Positions 8,717 through 17,417 of a stretch of DNA of 64,000 bases are shown one piece after another (positions within the stretch are counted from its first letter, which is position 1; each line of letters begins with the position of its first letter). A program made the translations under genes and the position numbers. The stretch comes from Photorhabdus sp. CRCIA-P01 (GTDB lineage: Bacteria > Pseudomonadota > Gammaproteobacteria > Enterobacterales > Enterobacteriaceae), in the NCBI RefSeq assembly GCF_003545805.1, contig NZ_NMQR01000012.1:53561-117560 (forward strand), read 5' to 3'. The notes below the pieces were generated by a model. That model was not told the DNA's origin and made no database searches. It saw nothing but the letters and a program-made list of their open reading frames with translations.

Positions 8717-9076
8717 AATACAGGATGGTTATCACATTCCAATGCCCACTGCTTGAAGGCGGTTTTTATTGTAATTATTTGATTTATATTGTTTATTGTT
8801 GATTTTTGAGAAATGTTAAGTTTCACATAAAGGTGTGATAGAGAATGTCATTGTGGGGATGTTAAGGTTGGGTAAGCGAGTTTCGTCGAATTCTTTTAAG
8901 GATGTTAGTTAATCTCGGATCTGTTTAAGAATAGGAAATTTAGAGGTGGGTAGATTCAGACTCGGTTTTTGGGAGAATGGTAGGTTATTTTTCGAGGAAA
9001 AAGGTATATCGGATGCTAAGAAGCATTTTTTGCGATGAGGTAAAACCGACTTGTCATAAGGTTTGAAGAATATTTA
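8717..9076. other. non-coding stretch between the ltnD control region and the tRNA-Tyr repeats
   Basis: No supported gene. At 9013-9032 a small hairpin (ATGCT-AAGA-AGCAT) followed by six T looks like a plus-strand terminator with no obvious gene ahead of it. The stretch 9054-9076 is homologous to the sequence just left of the tRNA gene and belongs to the repeat described next. Confidence 0.4.
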
Positions 9077-9254
9077 TGGTGGTGGGGGAAGGATGACTCG
9101 TCACTGAGTTCCTCGCCCTACGGGCCAACGCGTCGCAAGCGCCGCATTGTTGTTTCGCTGCGCTCAACTCGAACCTTGACGAAGGTTCTCGACCTTCCCC
9201 CAAACGAGGAATTTGTCTTTGTTGAGTTTGTTTCTAAGGCTTGAGGACTATTTA
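9077..9254 (-). repeat. 178-bp rtT-like repeat unit behind tRNA-Tyr
   Basis: The last 18 bases of the tRNA gene (9255-9272) recur exactly at 9077-9094, 178 bp further along the tRNA transcript, and about 25 bases beyond each copy also match. The E. coli tyrT operon has 178-bp repeats that each contain the tRNA 3' end and give rise to rtT RNA; the same period here argues that this is the homologous structure, with one full unit. Whether a stable RNA is released cannot be told from sequence. Confidence 0.7.
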
Positions 9255-9339
<85 letters not shown>

Positions 9340-9378
9340 AGATTTTGAAACGTATCACTGTTGATTACAGCGGGCGGA

Positions 9379-9406
9379 ATCATATCAAATGAGCCGCCGC
9401 TGTAAA
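9379..9406 (-). promoter_or_regulatory. tyrT-type stable-RNA promoter
   Basis: On the minus strand, -35 TTTACA (9401-9406) and -10 TATGAT (9379-9384) are separated by 16 bp and followed by a GC-rich discriminator (TCCGCCCGC). The stretch TTTACAGCGGCG and ATTTGATATGAT is nearly identical to the E. coli tyrT promoter; the discriminator is of the kind under stringent control. It reads directly into the tRNA gene. Confidence 0.88.
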
Positions 9407-9487
9407 GCATATATTTAAAAATACGTTACCGCATGCTGTTTTTTTATCCTTATTGATCCTGTTGTGAGCAAATAAGTGGTCTGTTTG

Positions 9488-9525
9488 CTGGTGGCGGGGG
9501 AAGGATGACTCGTCACTGCGTTCCT
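9488..9525 (-). repeat. orphan fragment of the tRNA-Tyr/rtT repeat
   Basis: About 37 bases match 9077-9114 with a few changes: the tRNA 3' end (TGGTGGCGGGGGAAGGAT on the plus strand) continued by GACTCGTCACTG. It lies upstream of the tRNA-Tyr promoter, so it is not the tail of the present tRNA transcript but a remnant of another tRNA/repeat unit. Confidence 0.7.
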
Positions 9526-9534
9526 TAAAAATAT

Positions 9535-9554
9535 AGGAGGGGCACTCCCCTCCT
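9535..9554 (-). terminator. terminator of the cupin gene
   Basis: Perfect stem AGGAGGGG / CCCCTCCT with a four-base loop; on the minus strand it is followed by TATATTTTT. It lies ten bases after the cupin stop codon. Confidence 0.85.
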
Positions 9555-9564
9555 GAGTAGTTTT

Positions 9565-10005
9565 TTACTCAACAGGTTTAGAAAGAGGGACCCCTTTTTG
9601 CCCTGCGTAGAAGACCAAGAGGGTAACACCTTCTTTGCCTGTGTAACCGCGATGAGCGCTGTCAACCATTTCGGATAACGCCTCTCCTGCTTTTAAAAGA
9701 CGTTTTTCGCCACTGGATTTTTTCTCTGCCGTTAACACCCCGTCCAGCACATAAGCTGCATTAGGTATCGGGTGTTCATGCCAGTCAAGGCTGGTATTTG
9801 GATCAATAGTAATTTTGAGAACTGAAAGCTGAGGAGTGCCTTGGGGGTATCCCTGATAAGATACGCCATCCCAAGACTTTTCAGTCTCAAGCAATTTTTC
9901 AACGTTAATACCAGCAGTATTGCTGTCATGTGCTTGAGTGAAAAACGGAGCAATGAGGAAAGCAAAAGATGTAAAGACCGATAAAGTTTGAATAGATAGC
10001 TGCAT
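9565..10005 (-). CDS. secreted cupin-domain protein
   Basis: 146 residues. Residues 1-25 form a clear signal peptide (hydrophobic core SVFTSFAFLIAPFF, probable cleavage after TQA), so the protein is periplasmic or exported. The rest is a single small cupin barrel with the first cupin motif around DWHEHPIPNAAYVLDGVL (two His close together, possible metal ligands) and the second around GEALSEMVDSAHRGY. No function or substrate can be named. It is a lone gene with its own terminator between the tRNA-Tyr gene and purU, a place with no protein gene of this kind in E. coli, and it sits between two copies of the tRNA promoter region. An AAGGA site lies 11 bases before the ATG. Confidence 0.8.
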   Translation of the reverse strand: MQLSIQTLSVFTSFAFLIAPFFTQAHDSNTAGINVEKLLETEKSWDGVSYQGYPQGTPQLSVLKITIDPNTSLDWHEHPIPNAAYVLDGVLTAEKKSSGEKRLLKAGEALSEMVDSAHRGYTGKEGVTLLVFYAGQKGVPLSKPVE

Positions 10006-10093
10006 GCGGGAGGGATCCTTGTAATAAAGTGGGTGGATGATCTGTGGCGAACCATACCATTCTCACTATGATCAAGGAAGACCCTCACTTATA

Positions 10094-10220
10094 TATACCC
10101 TTCATCTTTCAAGCTGCTGCTTTGTTGGCTGCTTTCACTCACCCCAGTCACATCGTTAGCTATGCTCCTGGGGATTCGTTCACTTGCCGCCGCGCTGTGG
10201 CTCGAAATCTATTGGGTATA
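10094..10220 (-). repeat. ERIC element, copy 2
   Basis: 127-bp ERIC palindrome bounded by TATA, in inverse orientation to copy 1. It lies between the tRNA-less promoter copy at 10321-10348 and the cupin start, so it would be transcribed as part of a cupin leader. Confidence 0.93.
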
Positions 10221-10320
10221 GTAAGTATTAAAAGATTTTGGTTACTTAAGTTCGTGTTGAGCAACGAGGGGAAAGAATACGGCATTTTTTCTGGTACTAC
10301 TATTGCTTACAGCGGCCAGA

Positions 10321-10348
10321 ATCACATCAAATGAATCGCCGCTGTAAA
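10321..10348 (-). promoter_or_regulatory. second tyrT-type promoter copy without a tRNA gene
   Basis: Bases 10306-10392 repeat 9361-9447 with scattered changes. The -35 TTTACA (10343-10348) is intact; the -10 is TGTGAT (10321-10326) instead of TATGAT; spacing is again 16 bp. No tRNA follows. In the transcription direction come about 100 bp of unassigned sequence, an ERIC element and the cupin gene. It may be a decayed promoter or one now serving the cupin. Confidence 0.75.
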
Positions 10349-10405
10349 GCATATATTTGAAAATAAGTTACCGTGTGCTGTTTTGCTGCCCCAATTAATT
10401 CAGCT

Positions 10406-11254
10406 TTAAAGAATTACAGTACGGTTACCATAAACAAAAACCCGCTGAGCAAGAACCCAATATAAAGCATGGCTCAGAACATTTTTTTCAACATCCCGGC
10501 CCGCTCTCATCATATCTTCAGCCGTGTATGTATGGTCTATGTTAATGACCTTCTGAGTAATAATTGGGCCTTCATCCAGATTATCATTCACATAATGCGC
10601 TGTTGCTCCGATGATTTTTACCCCTCTTTCATAAGCCTGATGATAAGGACGTGCCCCGATAAATGCAGGTAAAAAGGAGTGGTGAATGTTAATAATCTGA
10701 TTTGGATAATGCTGGACAAATTCTGGTGTCAATACTCGCATGTATTTAGCTAATACCACGTAGTCAGGTTTGTATTGGTCAATCTGTGCAATCAGTTTTT
10801 CATCGTGTTGTTCACGGGTTAAACCTTCGTGACTGATTAAATGGAAAGGAATGCCAAATTGTTCAACCAACGATTGTAATGTTGCATGGTTGCCGATAAC
10901 CGCCGCAATTTCAACATCAAGCCCATCATAAGCGCTTTTCATGAGCAAATCCCCAAGACAATGCGCTTCTTTTGTTACCATAATGACAATACGCCGACGC
11001 CCCGCACTATTTAATTCCCGTTGAGAACCCACCGGAAGTGCATCATCTAAATCAGCAAGAAATGTCTCATCATTGAAAATTCCTTCAAGCTCAGTACGCA
11101 TAAAAAAGCGGCCAGTACGATGATCGACGAATTCATTATTCTGAACTATATTCAGTTGGTGTTTGTAGCAAATATTAGTAATTTTGGCGATCAGTCCTTT
11201 GGCATCAGGGCAAATAGTGCGTAGAATTTTCTTTTGTATATGTTGGTGTTGCAT
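10406..11254 (-). CDS. purU: formyltetrahydrofolate deformylase
   Basis: 282 residues (E. coli about 280). An N-terminal ACT-type regulatory domain (about 8-85, CPDAKGLIAKITNICYKHQLNI) precedes a formyltransferase-fold catalytic domain with the Asn-His-Asp set in NIHHSFLPAFIG (about 227-238) and NDNLDEGPIITQ (about 260-271). The enzyme hydrolyses 10-formyl-tetrahydrofolate to formate and tetrahydrofolate, balancing the one-carbon pool and feeding PurT. Its place between tRNA-Tyr and ychJ is the same as in E. coli. The ACT domain fits the known methionine/glycine control of the family. Confidence 0.97.
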   Translation of the reverse strand: MQHQHIQKKILRTICPDAKGLIAKITNICYKHQLNIVQNNEFVDHRTGRFFMRTELEGIFNDETFLADLDDALPVGSQRELNSAGRRRIVIMVTKEAHCLGDLLMKSAYDGLDVEIAAVIGNHATLQSLVEQFGIPFHLISHEGLTREQHDEKLIAQIDQYKPDYVVLAKYMRVLTPEFVQHYPNQIINIHHSFLPAFIGARPYHQAYERGVKIIGATAHYVNDNLDEGPIITQKVINIDHTYTAEDMMRAGRDVEKNVLSHALYWVLAQRVFVYGNRTVIL

Positions 11255-11299
11255 GAATGGGATTATCCTTAAATATTTTGCGTTTTCTGTTTGCGGGCC

Positions 11300-11797
11300 T
11301 TAACCACAACATTTTTTGTATTTTTTACCCGAACCACATGGGCAGGGGCTATTACGGCCAATTTGAGGTTTCATACCATCAATAGGTTTCACACCATCAA
11401 TAGGTTTCACACCATCAATATAGTACCAACGCTGGTCTATACGAAGAAAACGTGAACGCTCATGAATAAGTTGTTTATCTTGGGATTTCTGATCAAGAAA
11501 GCAAGCTGAAAATTCAACATAGGCTTCGTTATCATTTTCGCCTTTTTCAGTTGTAATGACATTTAATCCAAGCCACTGGGTAACAATAAAACTCTGTTCT
11601 ATATCTAAACGCCACTTTTCAGCCTGGCAGTCAGGATGCCAACTGGTAATTAGGTAATCGGCGTTGTGCTTTACATAGGCACTGTATCGGGAACGCATCA
11701 GTGATTCGGCAGTTTGGGCAAATTTTATGTTTTGGAGATAAGGGGAACAGCAATCCGCAAAATCTATTCCGCTACCACAAGGACATAGCTCTGTCAA
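11300..11797 (-). CDS. ychJ: YchJ family protein with two SEC-C zinc motifs
   Basis: 165 residues. SEC-C-type Cys clusters stand at both ends: [17 protein letters not shown] (about 5-21) and [14 protein letters not shown] at the C terminus; each should hold a zinc ion. Between them is the conserved UPF0225 domain with [19 protein letters not shown]. The exact cellular role is unknown; SEC-C motifs often bind SecB or ribosomes. A hexapeptide IDGVKP is repeated three times (about 134-151) just before the C-terminal motif, from an 18-bp tandem repeat, and lengthens the linker relative to E. coli. It follows the normal order purU-ychJ-rssB; rssA, which lies between ychJ and rssB in E. coli, is missing. 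Confidence 0.93.
   Translation of the reverse strand: MTELCPCGSGIDFADCCSPYLQNIKFAQTAESLMRSRYSAYVKHNADYLITSWHPDCQAEKWRLDIEQSFIVTQWLGLNVITTEKGENDNEAYVEFSACFLDQKSQDKQLIHERSRFLRIDQRWYYIDGVKPIDGVKPIDGMKPQIGRNSPCPCGSGKKYKKCCG
11375..11423. repeat. 18-bp tandem repeat inside ychJ
   Basis: Two exact copies of ACCATCAATAGGTTTCAC (11375-11392, 11393-11410) and a 13-base partial third copy. The unit is six codons, so changes in copy number keep the ychJ frame. Confidence 0.9.
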
Positions 11798-11954
11798 AAT
11801 AACTCCAATTGTAAAGGGTGAAATACCATTTTTACGGGTTTTCTATTGCAAAGAAACGTAAGAGAACAAATGATAATCACTTAATTGAACTAATATGAGT
11901 GATAGTACCTAAGAAAAGGTGAAGGTCGCAATATTAAGGTAAGGGAGCGTATTT

Positions 11955-12980
11955 ATGGAAAAGGCATTGGCAGGCAAAAAAATTCTGATTGTGGAGGATG
12001 AAGCTGTTTTTTGTTCTTTGCTGGCAGGGTATTTGCGAACGTTGGGCGCTAAGGTATTAGTCGCCTCTAATGGCGCTGTTGCACTACAGGTGCTAGGACG
12101 CGAAGCTCATGTTGAACTTATTTTATGTGATTTAGACATGCCGGTTATGAATGGCATTGAATTTATTGCGAAATTGATGAATGAGGGTATTAGCATTCCA
12201 GTTATTATTATTTCAGCGACTAACAAGATGGCTGAAATTGATGAAGTGCTTCGTTTGGGAGCAAAAGATGTTTTATTAAAACCTGTTTCAGATCTTAATG
12301 AGATAAAAAAATCGGTGTTGGCCTATTTACATCCTACGGTCTTTATGTCTGGTGCGATTGAACAGAATAACTTGAATAAAGATTGGTTAACTCTAAAGCA
12401 TAATTCAGATGAAGCATTAAATATGCTTAAGCAGTTACAACCCCCAGTTTCTCAAGTGATTGCCCACTGTAAAGTCAATTACCGAAAATTAAATATAATT
12501 GATAAACCAGGATTAATTCTCGATATGGCGGCGTTATCTGACAATGAATTGGCTTTTTATTGTCTAGATATTAGCCGTTCAAAAGAGTATGGTGTGATTT
12601 CAGCATTATTACTTAGAGTCATATTTAACAGTTTGTTACAAGAGCATATCATCCACCATTCCCGGCGTTTACCCAATATGGCAGGTATTTTAAATAGAAT
12701 TAATAACTTACTGGAAGGTGCGGGGTTACAAGGGCAATTTCCATTGCTGCTTGGGTATTATCATACAATCAGTAAAACGGTTCTGCTCATTTCCGCAGGG
12801 TTACATGCCAGTATTAAGTCGGGTAATCGCCAAATTCAATTAGACAGTGGTGTTCCTCTTGGGACATTGAGAACGATTTGTTCGAACCAAGTTTGTTCTC
12901 ATGGTGCTGAATGGCAATGTCGGATTTGGAATACAAATAGTCAAATAAATCTGATGCTTTCTTCAATGTATTCTGGGTGA
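11955..12980 (+). CDS. rssB: regulator of RpoS, adaptor for ClpXP
   Basis: 341 residues. N-terminal receiver domain (about 9-125) with ILIVEDEAVFC and the phospho-acceptor Asp59 in LILCDLDMPVMNG, then a PP2C-like pseudo-phosphatase domain (about 200-335). RssB binds RpoS and hands it to ClpXP for degradation during growth. The start at 11955 has a good GGGAG ribosome site. In E. coli rssB follows rssA; here rssA is absent and rssB stands alone, divergent from ychJ, 157 bp from its start. The C-terminal domain looks diverged from E. coli, but the synteny with galU supports the call. Confidence 0.92.
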   Translation: MEKALAGKKILIVEDEAVFCSLLAGYLRTLGAKVLVASNGAVALQVLGREAHVELILCDLDMPVMNGIEFIAKLMNEGISIPVIIISATNKMAEIDEVLRLGAKDVLLKPVSDLNEIKKSVLAYLHPTVFMSGAIEQNNLNKDWLTLKHNSDEALNMLKQLQPPVSQVIAHCKVNYRKLNIIDKPGLILDMAALSDNELAFYCLDISRSKEYGVISALLLRVIFNSLLQEHIIHHSRRLPNMAGILNRINNLLEGAGLQGQFPLLLGYYHTISKTVLLISAGLHASIKSGNRQIQLDSGVPLGTLRTICSNQVCSHGAEWQCRIWNTNSQINLMLSSMYSG

Positions 12981-13361
12981 ATATTACCAAGGTGGAATTT
13001 TGTTTAAAACGGATTTTAAACATCAAGTCACGGTAATGTAATTAAACAGAATGGTGATGTTTATCGAAGAGAATTAGCTGGTATACTCTGCCTATTATGC
13101 TTGGAATCTATCTAATTAGGCTATTTTATTTGCCGCTCTTTACTACAAAGAGCGGATTTAGCACCGCTCAGATAAAAGTGATAACTTCTTGAGTGGTCAT
13201 AAGGGTGAACGAAGTAGTGAACTTTTGTATGCATCGGGTTTCCGCGTGCTGTTCGCGTGCACGGTTTATTGACACAAAATAATCACCTTATTAAAGAATC
13301 GGCACTGATTTTGAGTTGAAGACGGATTTGTTTCAGCCAAAAAACATCGGGAGAAAGATTA
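12981..13361 (+). other. rssB-galU intergenic region
   Basis: 380 bp without a supported gene. It holds one hairpin at 13133-13155 (CCGCTCTTT-ACTAC-AAAGAGCGG) that is not followed by a T run and may end rssB transcription or act as a regulatory stem. The galU promoter should lie in the rest, but no clear -10/-35 pair was fixed. Confidence 0.5.
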
Positions 13362-14324
13362 ATGACATCAGTAGAAAAACCATCAGTAGAAAAACTATCA
13401 GTAGAAAAACTATCAGTAGAAAAAAGAGTAAAGAAAGCCGTTATTCCCGTCGCGGGCTTGGGAACGAGGATGCTACCTGCTACGAAAGCAATTCCTAAAG
13501 AGATGTTGCCTTTAGTGGATAAACCTCTTATTCAGTATGTTGTTAATGAATGTATTGCCGCTGGCATTAATGAAATTATCTTGGTAACTCATTCATCAAA
13601 AAATTCAATTGAAAACCATTTTGATACCAGTTTTGAGCTGGAAGCTATCCTTGAGCAAAGGGTGAAGCGTCAGTTATTGGATGAAGTTCAATCTATTTGT
13701 CCAAATCATGTCACCATTATGCAAACTCGTCAGGGAATTGCTAAAGGATTAGGGCATGCGGTGTTATGTGCCAAGCCTTTAATCGGTGATGAACCTTTTG
13801 CGGTGATACTGCCGGATGTTATTCTCGATGAATACAGTACAGATCTGACTAAATATAATCTGAGCGAAATGTTGGTTCGGTATAATGAAACGGGTGCTAG
13901 TCAAATATTAGTAGAACCTGTACCTCATGAAGAAGTTTCTAGTTATGGTATTGTCGATTGCCAGGGAGAAAATCTTCAACCCGGTGACAGCAAACCAATT
14001 AAGCGCGTGGTTGAAAAACCTAAACCGAAAGAGGCACCATCAAATCTTTCTATTGTTGGCCGTTATGTGTTGTCCGAGAAAATTTGGCCATTATTAGCAA
14101 AAACAGCACCCGGTGCCGGTGATGAAATTCAACTTACTGATGCAATTGCCATGTTAATAGAACAGGAATCCGTGGAAGCCTATCATTTGCAGGGTGTGAG
14201 CCATGATTGCGGTAATAAGCTTGGTTATATGCAGGCATTTGTCCGGTATGGTATGAAACATCATGCTTTGGGCAAAGAATTTACTGATTGGTTAGTGGCT
14301 TTGCAGGATCGGATTAAAGAATAA
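13362..14324 (+). CDS. galU: UTP-glucose-1-phosphate uridylyltransferase
   Basis: 320 residues against about 302 in E. coli. The nucleotidyltransferase core starts with [32 protein letters not shown] (about residues 23-54); further conserved parts are [26 protein letters not shown] and [14 protein letters not shown]. GalU makes UDP-glucose from UTP and glucose-1-phosphate. The extra length is an N-terminal run of four SVEK units coded by a 15-bp tandem repeat right behind the ATG; an alternative start downstream of the repeats is not excluded, but GAGAAAG lies just before 13362. The gene heads an operon with ugd and a UDP-glucuronate epimerase gene. Confidence 0.95.
   Translation: MTSVEKPSVEKLSVEKLSVEKRVKKAVIPVAGLGTRMLPATKAIPKEMLPLVDKPLIQYVVNECIAAGINEIILVTHSSKNSIENHFDTSFELEAILEQRVKRQLLDEVQSICPNHVTIMQTRQGIAKGLGHAVLCAKPLIGDEPFAVILPDVILDEYSTDLTKYNLSEMLVRYNETGASQILVEPVPHEEVSSYGIVDCQGENLQPGDSKPIKRVVEKPKPKEAPSNLSIVGRYVLSEKIWPLLAKTAPGAGDEIQLTDAIAMLIEQESVEAYHLQGVSHDCGNKLGYMQAFVRYGMKHHALGKEFTDWLVALQDRIKE
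13368..13427 (+). repeat. 15-bp tandem repeat at the 5' end of galU
   Basis: Four head-to-tail copies of TCAGTAGAAAAACTA or close variants begin two codons after the galU start. Each copy adds five residues (SVEK plus one), so copy-number change by slippage would alter only the N-terminal tail length. Confidence 0.92.
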
Positions 14325-14347
14325 TTTTACGGAAATTTAGGTGTTAT

Positions 14348-15691
14348 ATGAAAGTTACGGTATTTGGTATTGGTTATGTTGGCTTGGTTCAAGCGGCGGT
14401 TTTAGCTGAAGTCGGTCATAATGTTCTTTGTATTGATATAGATGCAAATAAAGTTGAAAATTTGAAAAATGGTCAAATTCCCATTTTTGAACCTGGTTTA
14501 GCTCCACTGGTGAAAAAAAATTATGAAGAAGGCCGTCTGAATTTTAGTACGGATGCAAAGGCCGGCGTTGCACACGGTAAATTGCAATTTATTGCTGTCG
14601 GTACTCCTCCTGATGAAGATGGTTCAGCAGATTTGAAGTATGTGACAGCGGTTGCCCGTACTATTGCGGAATATATGGATAGCTATAAGGTGATTATCGA
14701 TAAATCTACGGTTCCTGTTGGTACCGCGGATAAAGTTAATGCCGTTGTTAATGAGACTCTGTGTCAACGTAATATTGATATTCCATTTGATGTGGTTTCT
14801 AACCCTGAGTTCCTTAAAGAGGGAGCGGCTGTTGCAGATTGTATGCGCCCTGAGCGGATTATTATTGGGTGTGACAACGAAAGAGTCGTTGACCTAATGT
14901 ATGAATTGTACGAACCCTTTAACCGTAATCATGATCGTATGATTGTGATGGATATCCGTAGCGCGGAACTGACGAAGTATGCTGCTAACTGTATGTTGGC
15001 AACGAAAATCAGTTTTATGAATGAGATATCTAATTTAGCTGAAATGCTTGGTGCTGATATTGAGCATGTTCGTCAAGGAATGGGTTCTGATTCCCGTATT
15101 GGCTATCATTTTATCTATCCGGGCTGTGGTTATGGCGGCTCATGTTTCCCGAAAGATGTGCAGGCGTTAATTCGCACCGCAGAGCAAATTGGTTATCAGC
15201 CTAAAATTCTTCGTGCTGTGGAGCAGGTGAATGAACTGCAAAAGCATAAATTGCCTTCTTTTGTCACGCGCCATTTCGGTGAAAATTTATCCGGTAAGAC
15301 ATTTTCTGTCTGGGGATTATCGTTCAAACCGAATACCGATGATATGCGTGAAGCATCAAGCTGTGTTTTGATGGAAGCATTATGGCGGGCAGGAGCCAAA
15401 ATACAGGCTTACGATCCTGAAGCGATGCAGGAAGCTCAGCGTATTTATGGTCAGCGTGATGATTTATTATTGATGGGGACTAAAGAAGCAGCGCTTAAGG
15501 GAGCTGATGCCTTGATCATTTGTACTGAATGGCAAAGTTTTCGTGCGCCAGATTTTGATGTCATCAAAGAGTCTCTCAAAACGCCGGTTATCTTTGATGG
15601 CCGGAATCTCTATGATCCTGAACGCTTGCAATCCCGGGGTTTTACTTATTATGGGATTGGTCGTGGGGCATCCATTAATCCGGTTATCTGA
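14348..15691 (+). CDS. ugd: UDP-glucose 6-dehydrogenase
   Basis: 447 residues of the UDP-glucose/GDP-mannose dehydrogenase family: N-terminal NAD-binding [19 protein letters not shown] (about 6-24), [12 protein letters not shown], central dimer domain, catalytic Cys in [16 protein letters not shown] (about residue 262) and C-terminal UDP-binding domain with [15 protein letters not shown]. The enzyme oxidises UDP-glucose twice to UDP-glucuronate, using two NAD+. It takes its substrate from GalU, encoded 23 bp upstream, and passes the product to the epimerase encoded 8 bp downstream. It is not at this site in E. coli, where galU is followed by hns. Confidence 0.96.
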   Translation: MKVTVFGIGYVGLVQAAVLAEVGHNVLCIDIDANKVENLKNGQIPIFEPGLAPLVKKNYEEGRLNFSTDAKAGVAHGKLQFIAVGTPPDEDGSADLKYVTAVARTIAEYMDSYKVIIDKSTVPVGTADKVNAVVNETLCQRNIDIPFDVVSNPEFLKEGAAVADCMRPERIIIGCDNERVVDLMYELYEPFNRNHDRMIVMDIRSAELTKYAANCMLATKISFMNEISNLAEMLGADIEHVRQGMGSDSRIGYHFIYPGCGYGGSCFPKDVQALIRTAEQIGYQPKILRAVEQVNELQKHKLPSFVTRHFGENLSGKTFSVWGLSFKPNTDDMREASSCVLMEALWRAGAKIQAYDPEAMQEAQRIYGQRDDLLLMGTKEAALKGADALIICTEWQSFRAPDFDVIKESLKTPVIFDGRNLYDPERLQSRGFTYYGIGRGASINPVI

Positions 15692-15699
15692 GTAATACA

Positions 15700-16713
15700 A
15701 TGAAATTCTTAGTCACAGGTGCTGCTGGTTTTATTGGCTTTCATGTGAGCCAGAGATTATTGCAAATGGGGCATGAGGTTGTGGGTATCGACAACCTTAA
15801 TGACTATTATGATGTGAGTCTCAAACAAGCACGGTTAGATCTATTATTTGATAAGCTAGGTTTTAAATTTGAAAAGCTAGATTTAGCTGACAGAATAGCC
15901 ATTCCCGATCTTTTTTCGCGACACCAATTTCAACGGGTTGTCCATCTGGGGGCTCAGGCGGGTGTTCGTTATTCGTTGCAAAACCCAATGGCTTACATTG
16001 ATTCGAATATAATAGGGCATCTCAATATTCTGGAAGGTTGCCGTCACAATAATGTTGAGCATTTATTATATTCTTCTTCTAGTTCTGTTTATGGATTAAA
16101 TAGAAAGCAACCGTTTTCGACAAACGATTCGGTTGATCATCCCGTTTCACTATATGCGGCAACGAAAAAGTCAGATGAATTAATGTCTCATAGTTACTCT
16201 CATCTTTATCAGTTGCCAACGACAGGCTTGCGCTTCTTTACAGTATATGGTCCGTGGGGACGTCCTGATATGGCTTTATTTAAGTTCACCAAGGCTATGT
16301 TATCAGGGCAGCCGATTGATGTTTATAACTACGGTAATATGGTTAGAGATTTTACGTATATAGATGATATCGTTGAATCAATAATCAGATTGCAAGACAT
16401 CATTCCCACATCGAATGAGAGCTGGATGGTTGAAGATGGGCAAATATCTGCCAGCTCTGCCCCTTACTGTATTTATAATATTGGTAATGGTCAACCAACT
16501 AGATTAGGTGATTTTATTGAAGCAATAGAAGAATCATTAGGCATTCAGGCCAGGAAAAATTTTATGCCCATGCAAGATGGTGATGTTCTGTTGACCTGTG
16601 CTGATTCAAGTGACATTTTCCAAAAAATAGGGTTTGCCCCAAATACACCGGTGAAGCAGGGTGTGAAGCAGTTTGTAGAGTGGTATTTAAGTTTCTATCA
16701 TAAGTCTAAATAA
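15700..16713 (+). CDS. UDP-glucuronate 4-epimerase (NAD-dependent epimerase)
   Basis: 337 residues, extended SDR fold: TGAAGFIGFHVSQRLL (about 6-21), GIDNLNDYYDVSLKQARL (about 29-46, typical of UDP-glucuronate epimerases), the VYGLNRKQPF segment, active-site Tyr-x-x-x-Lys in SLYAATKKSDELM (about 151-155) and FFTVYGPWGRPDMALFKFTKAML. It should convert UDP-glucuronate to UDP-galacturonate for surface polysaccharide or lipopolysaccharide. It closes the galU-ugd operon, with an 8-bp gap to ugd and a strong hairpin after the stop. The C4-epimerase assignment relies on the NDYYD motif; UDP-GlcNAc or UDP-Glc epimerase is less likely. Confidence 0.88.
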   Translation: MKFLVTGAAGFIGFHVSQRLLQMGHEVVGIDNLNDYYDVSLKQARLDLLFDKLGFKFEKLDLADRIAIPDLFSRHQFQRVVHLGAQAGVRYSLQNPMAYIDSNIIGHLNILEGCRHNNVEHLLYSSSSSVYGLNRKQPFSTNDSVDHPVSLYAATKKSDELMSHSYSHLYQLPTTGLRFFTVYGPWGRPDMALFKFTKAMLSGQPIDVYNYGNMVRDFTYIDDIVESIIRLQDIIPTSNESWMVEDGQISASSAPYCIYNIGNGQPTRLGDFIEAIEESLGIQARKNFMPMQDGDVLLTCADSSDIFQKIGFAPNTPVKQGVKQFVEWYLSFYHKSK

Positions 16714-16738
16714 GATAAGGAGCCATTGGCTCCTTATC
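16714..16738 (+). terminator. terminator of galU-ugd-epimerase operon
   Basis: Perfect 11-bp stem GATAAGGAGCC / GGCTCCTTATC with a three-base loop, beginning at the stop codon of the epimerase gene. The T tail is weak. Confidence 0.75.
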
Positions 16739-16952
16739 TATTGAATCAACGACCGTGACCAGAGAGAAGTAAATAGTTGTGTCTGTTTGATTATTAATTT
16801 ACCTAGGCATTGGCTAAGTGAGTAACTAGCCTTGCTTTATCATAAAGAAATGATACAAAAAACGGGCAACTTGACTAAATTCTTCTCAAGGATACTTATA
16901 CTCGTTTATACGATAGACGTTAATTCTTTTGTCAGCTAAGTTGTTTAATAAT

Positions 16953-16985
16953 AAAAACACCCTTCTATTTTAAAAGGGTGTTTTT
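16953..16985. terminator. hns terminator
   Basis: Stem AAAAACACCCTT / AAGGGTGTTTTT with A run and T run on either side, so it works in both directions. It lies 28 bp after the hns stop and also shields hns from plus-strand transcription. Confidence 0.88.
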
Positions 16986-17012
16986 AATTAAATTAACTTG
17001 AAAAACAATGAA

Positions 17013-17417
17013 TTAGAGTAAGAAACTATCCAGCGTTTTTCCTTCGTCTTCAATTGCTTTTTTGATAACAGCAGGTGTACGTCCTTGGCCAGTCCAAGTT
17101 TTAGTTTCACCGTTTGTATCAACATATTGGTATTTAGCTGGACGTGCGGGACGTTTTGCTTTACCAGCAGATTTGCCGGAGCTCATTGTCTGAAGCAATT
17201 CGCTTGGATCAATTCCTTGGTCAAGAATCATTTTGCGAACTTCTTCCAATTTACGTGTACGTTCCTCTAATTCAGCTTGTACCTGACTTTCTTCTTCACG
17301 ACGTTCTTCAACAACGACGATCAGTTTTTCAAGTATTTCATCTAAGAACTCAAGTTGACATTCTCTTGCTTGGGCTCGTAAAGTACGGATGTTATTTAGG
17401 GTTTTTAAATCGCTCAT
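17013..17417 (-). CDS. hns: H-NS nucleoid-associated DNA-binding protein
   Basis: 134 residues, normal for H-NS. The N-terminal dimerisation and oligomerisation coiled coil (about 1-80: [26 protein letters not shown]) is followed by a basic linker ([14 protein letters not shown]) and the C-terminal DNA-binding domain with the minor-groove loop [15 protein letters not shown] (about 107-121). H-NS compacts DNA and silences AT-rich acquired genes, which in this window would include the AT-rich toxin and effector genes. Divergent from tdk with a 645-bp AT-rich gap, in the same place as in E. coli (galU-hns-tdk). Confidence 0.97.
   Translation of the reverse strand: MSDLKTLNNIRTLRAQARECQLEFLDEILEKLIVVVEERREEESQVQAELEERTRKLEEVRKMILDQGIDPSELLQTMSSGKSAGKAKRPARPAKYQYVDTNGETKTWTGQGRTPAVIKKAIEDEGKTLDSFLL

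Noticed and set aside
9732..10088. 118-codon frame overlapping the cupin gene
   Set aside because: Other frame of the cupin gene; lacks the signal peptide and cupin motif continuity seen in the 146-residue frame.
12814..13026. 70-codon minus-strand frame at the rssB 3' end
   Set aside because: Antisense shadow of rssB without ribosome site or known motif.
13316..13498. 60-codon frame overlapping the galU start, with SRKTI repeats
   Set aside because: Shifted-frame translation of the 15-bp repeat array in galU.
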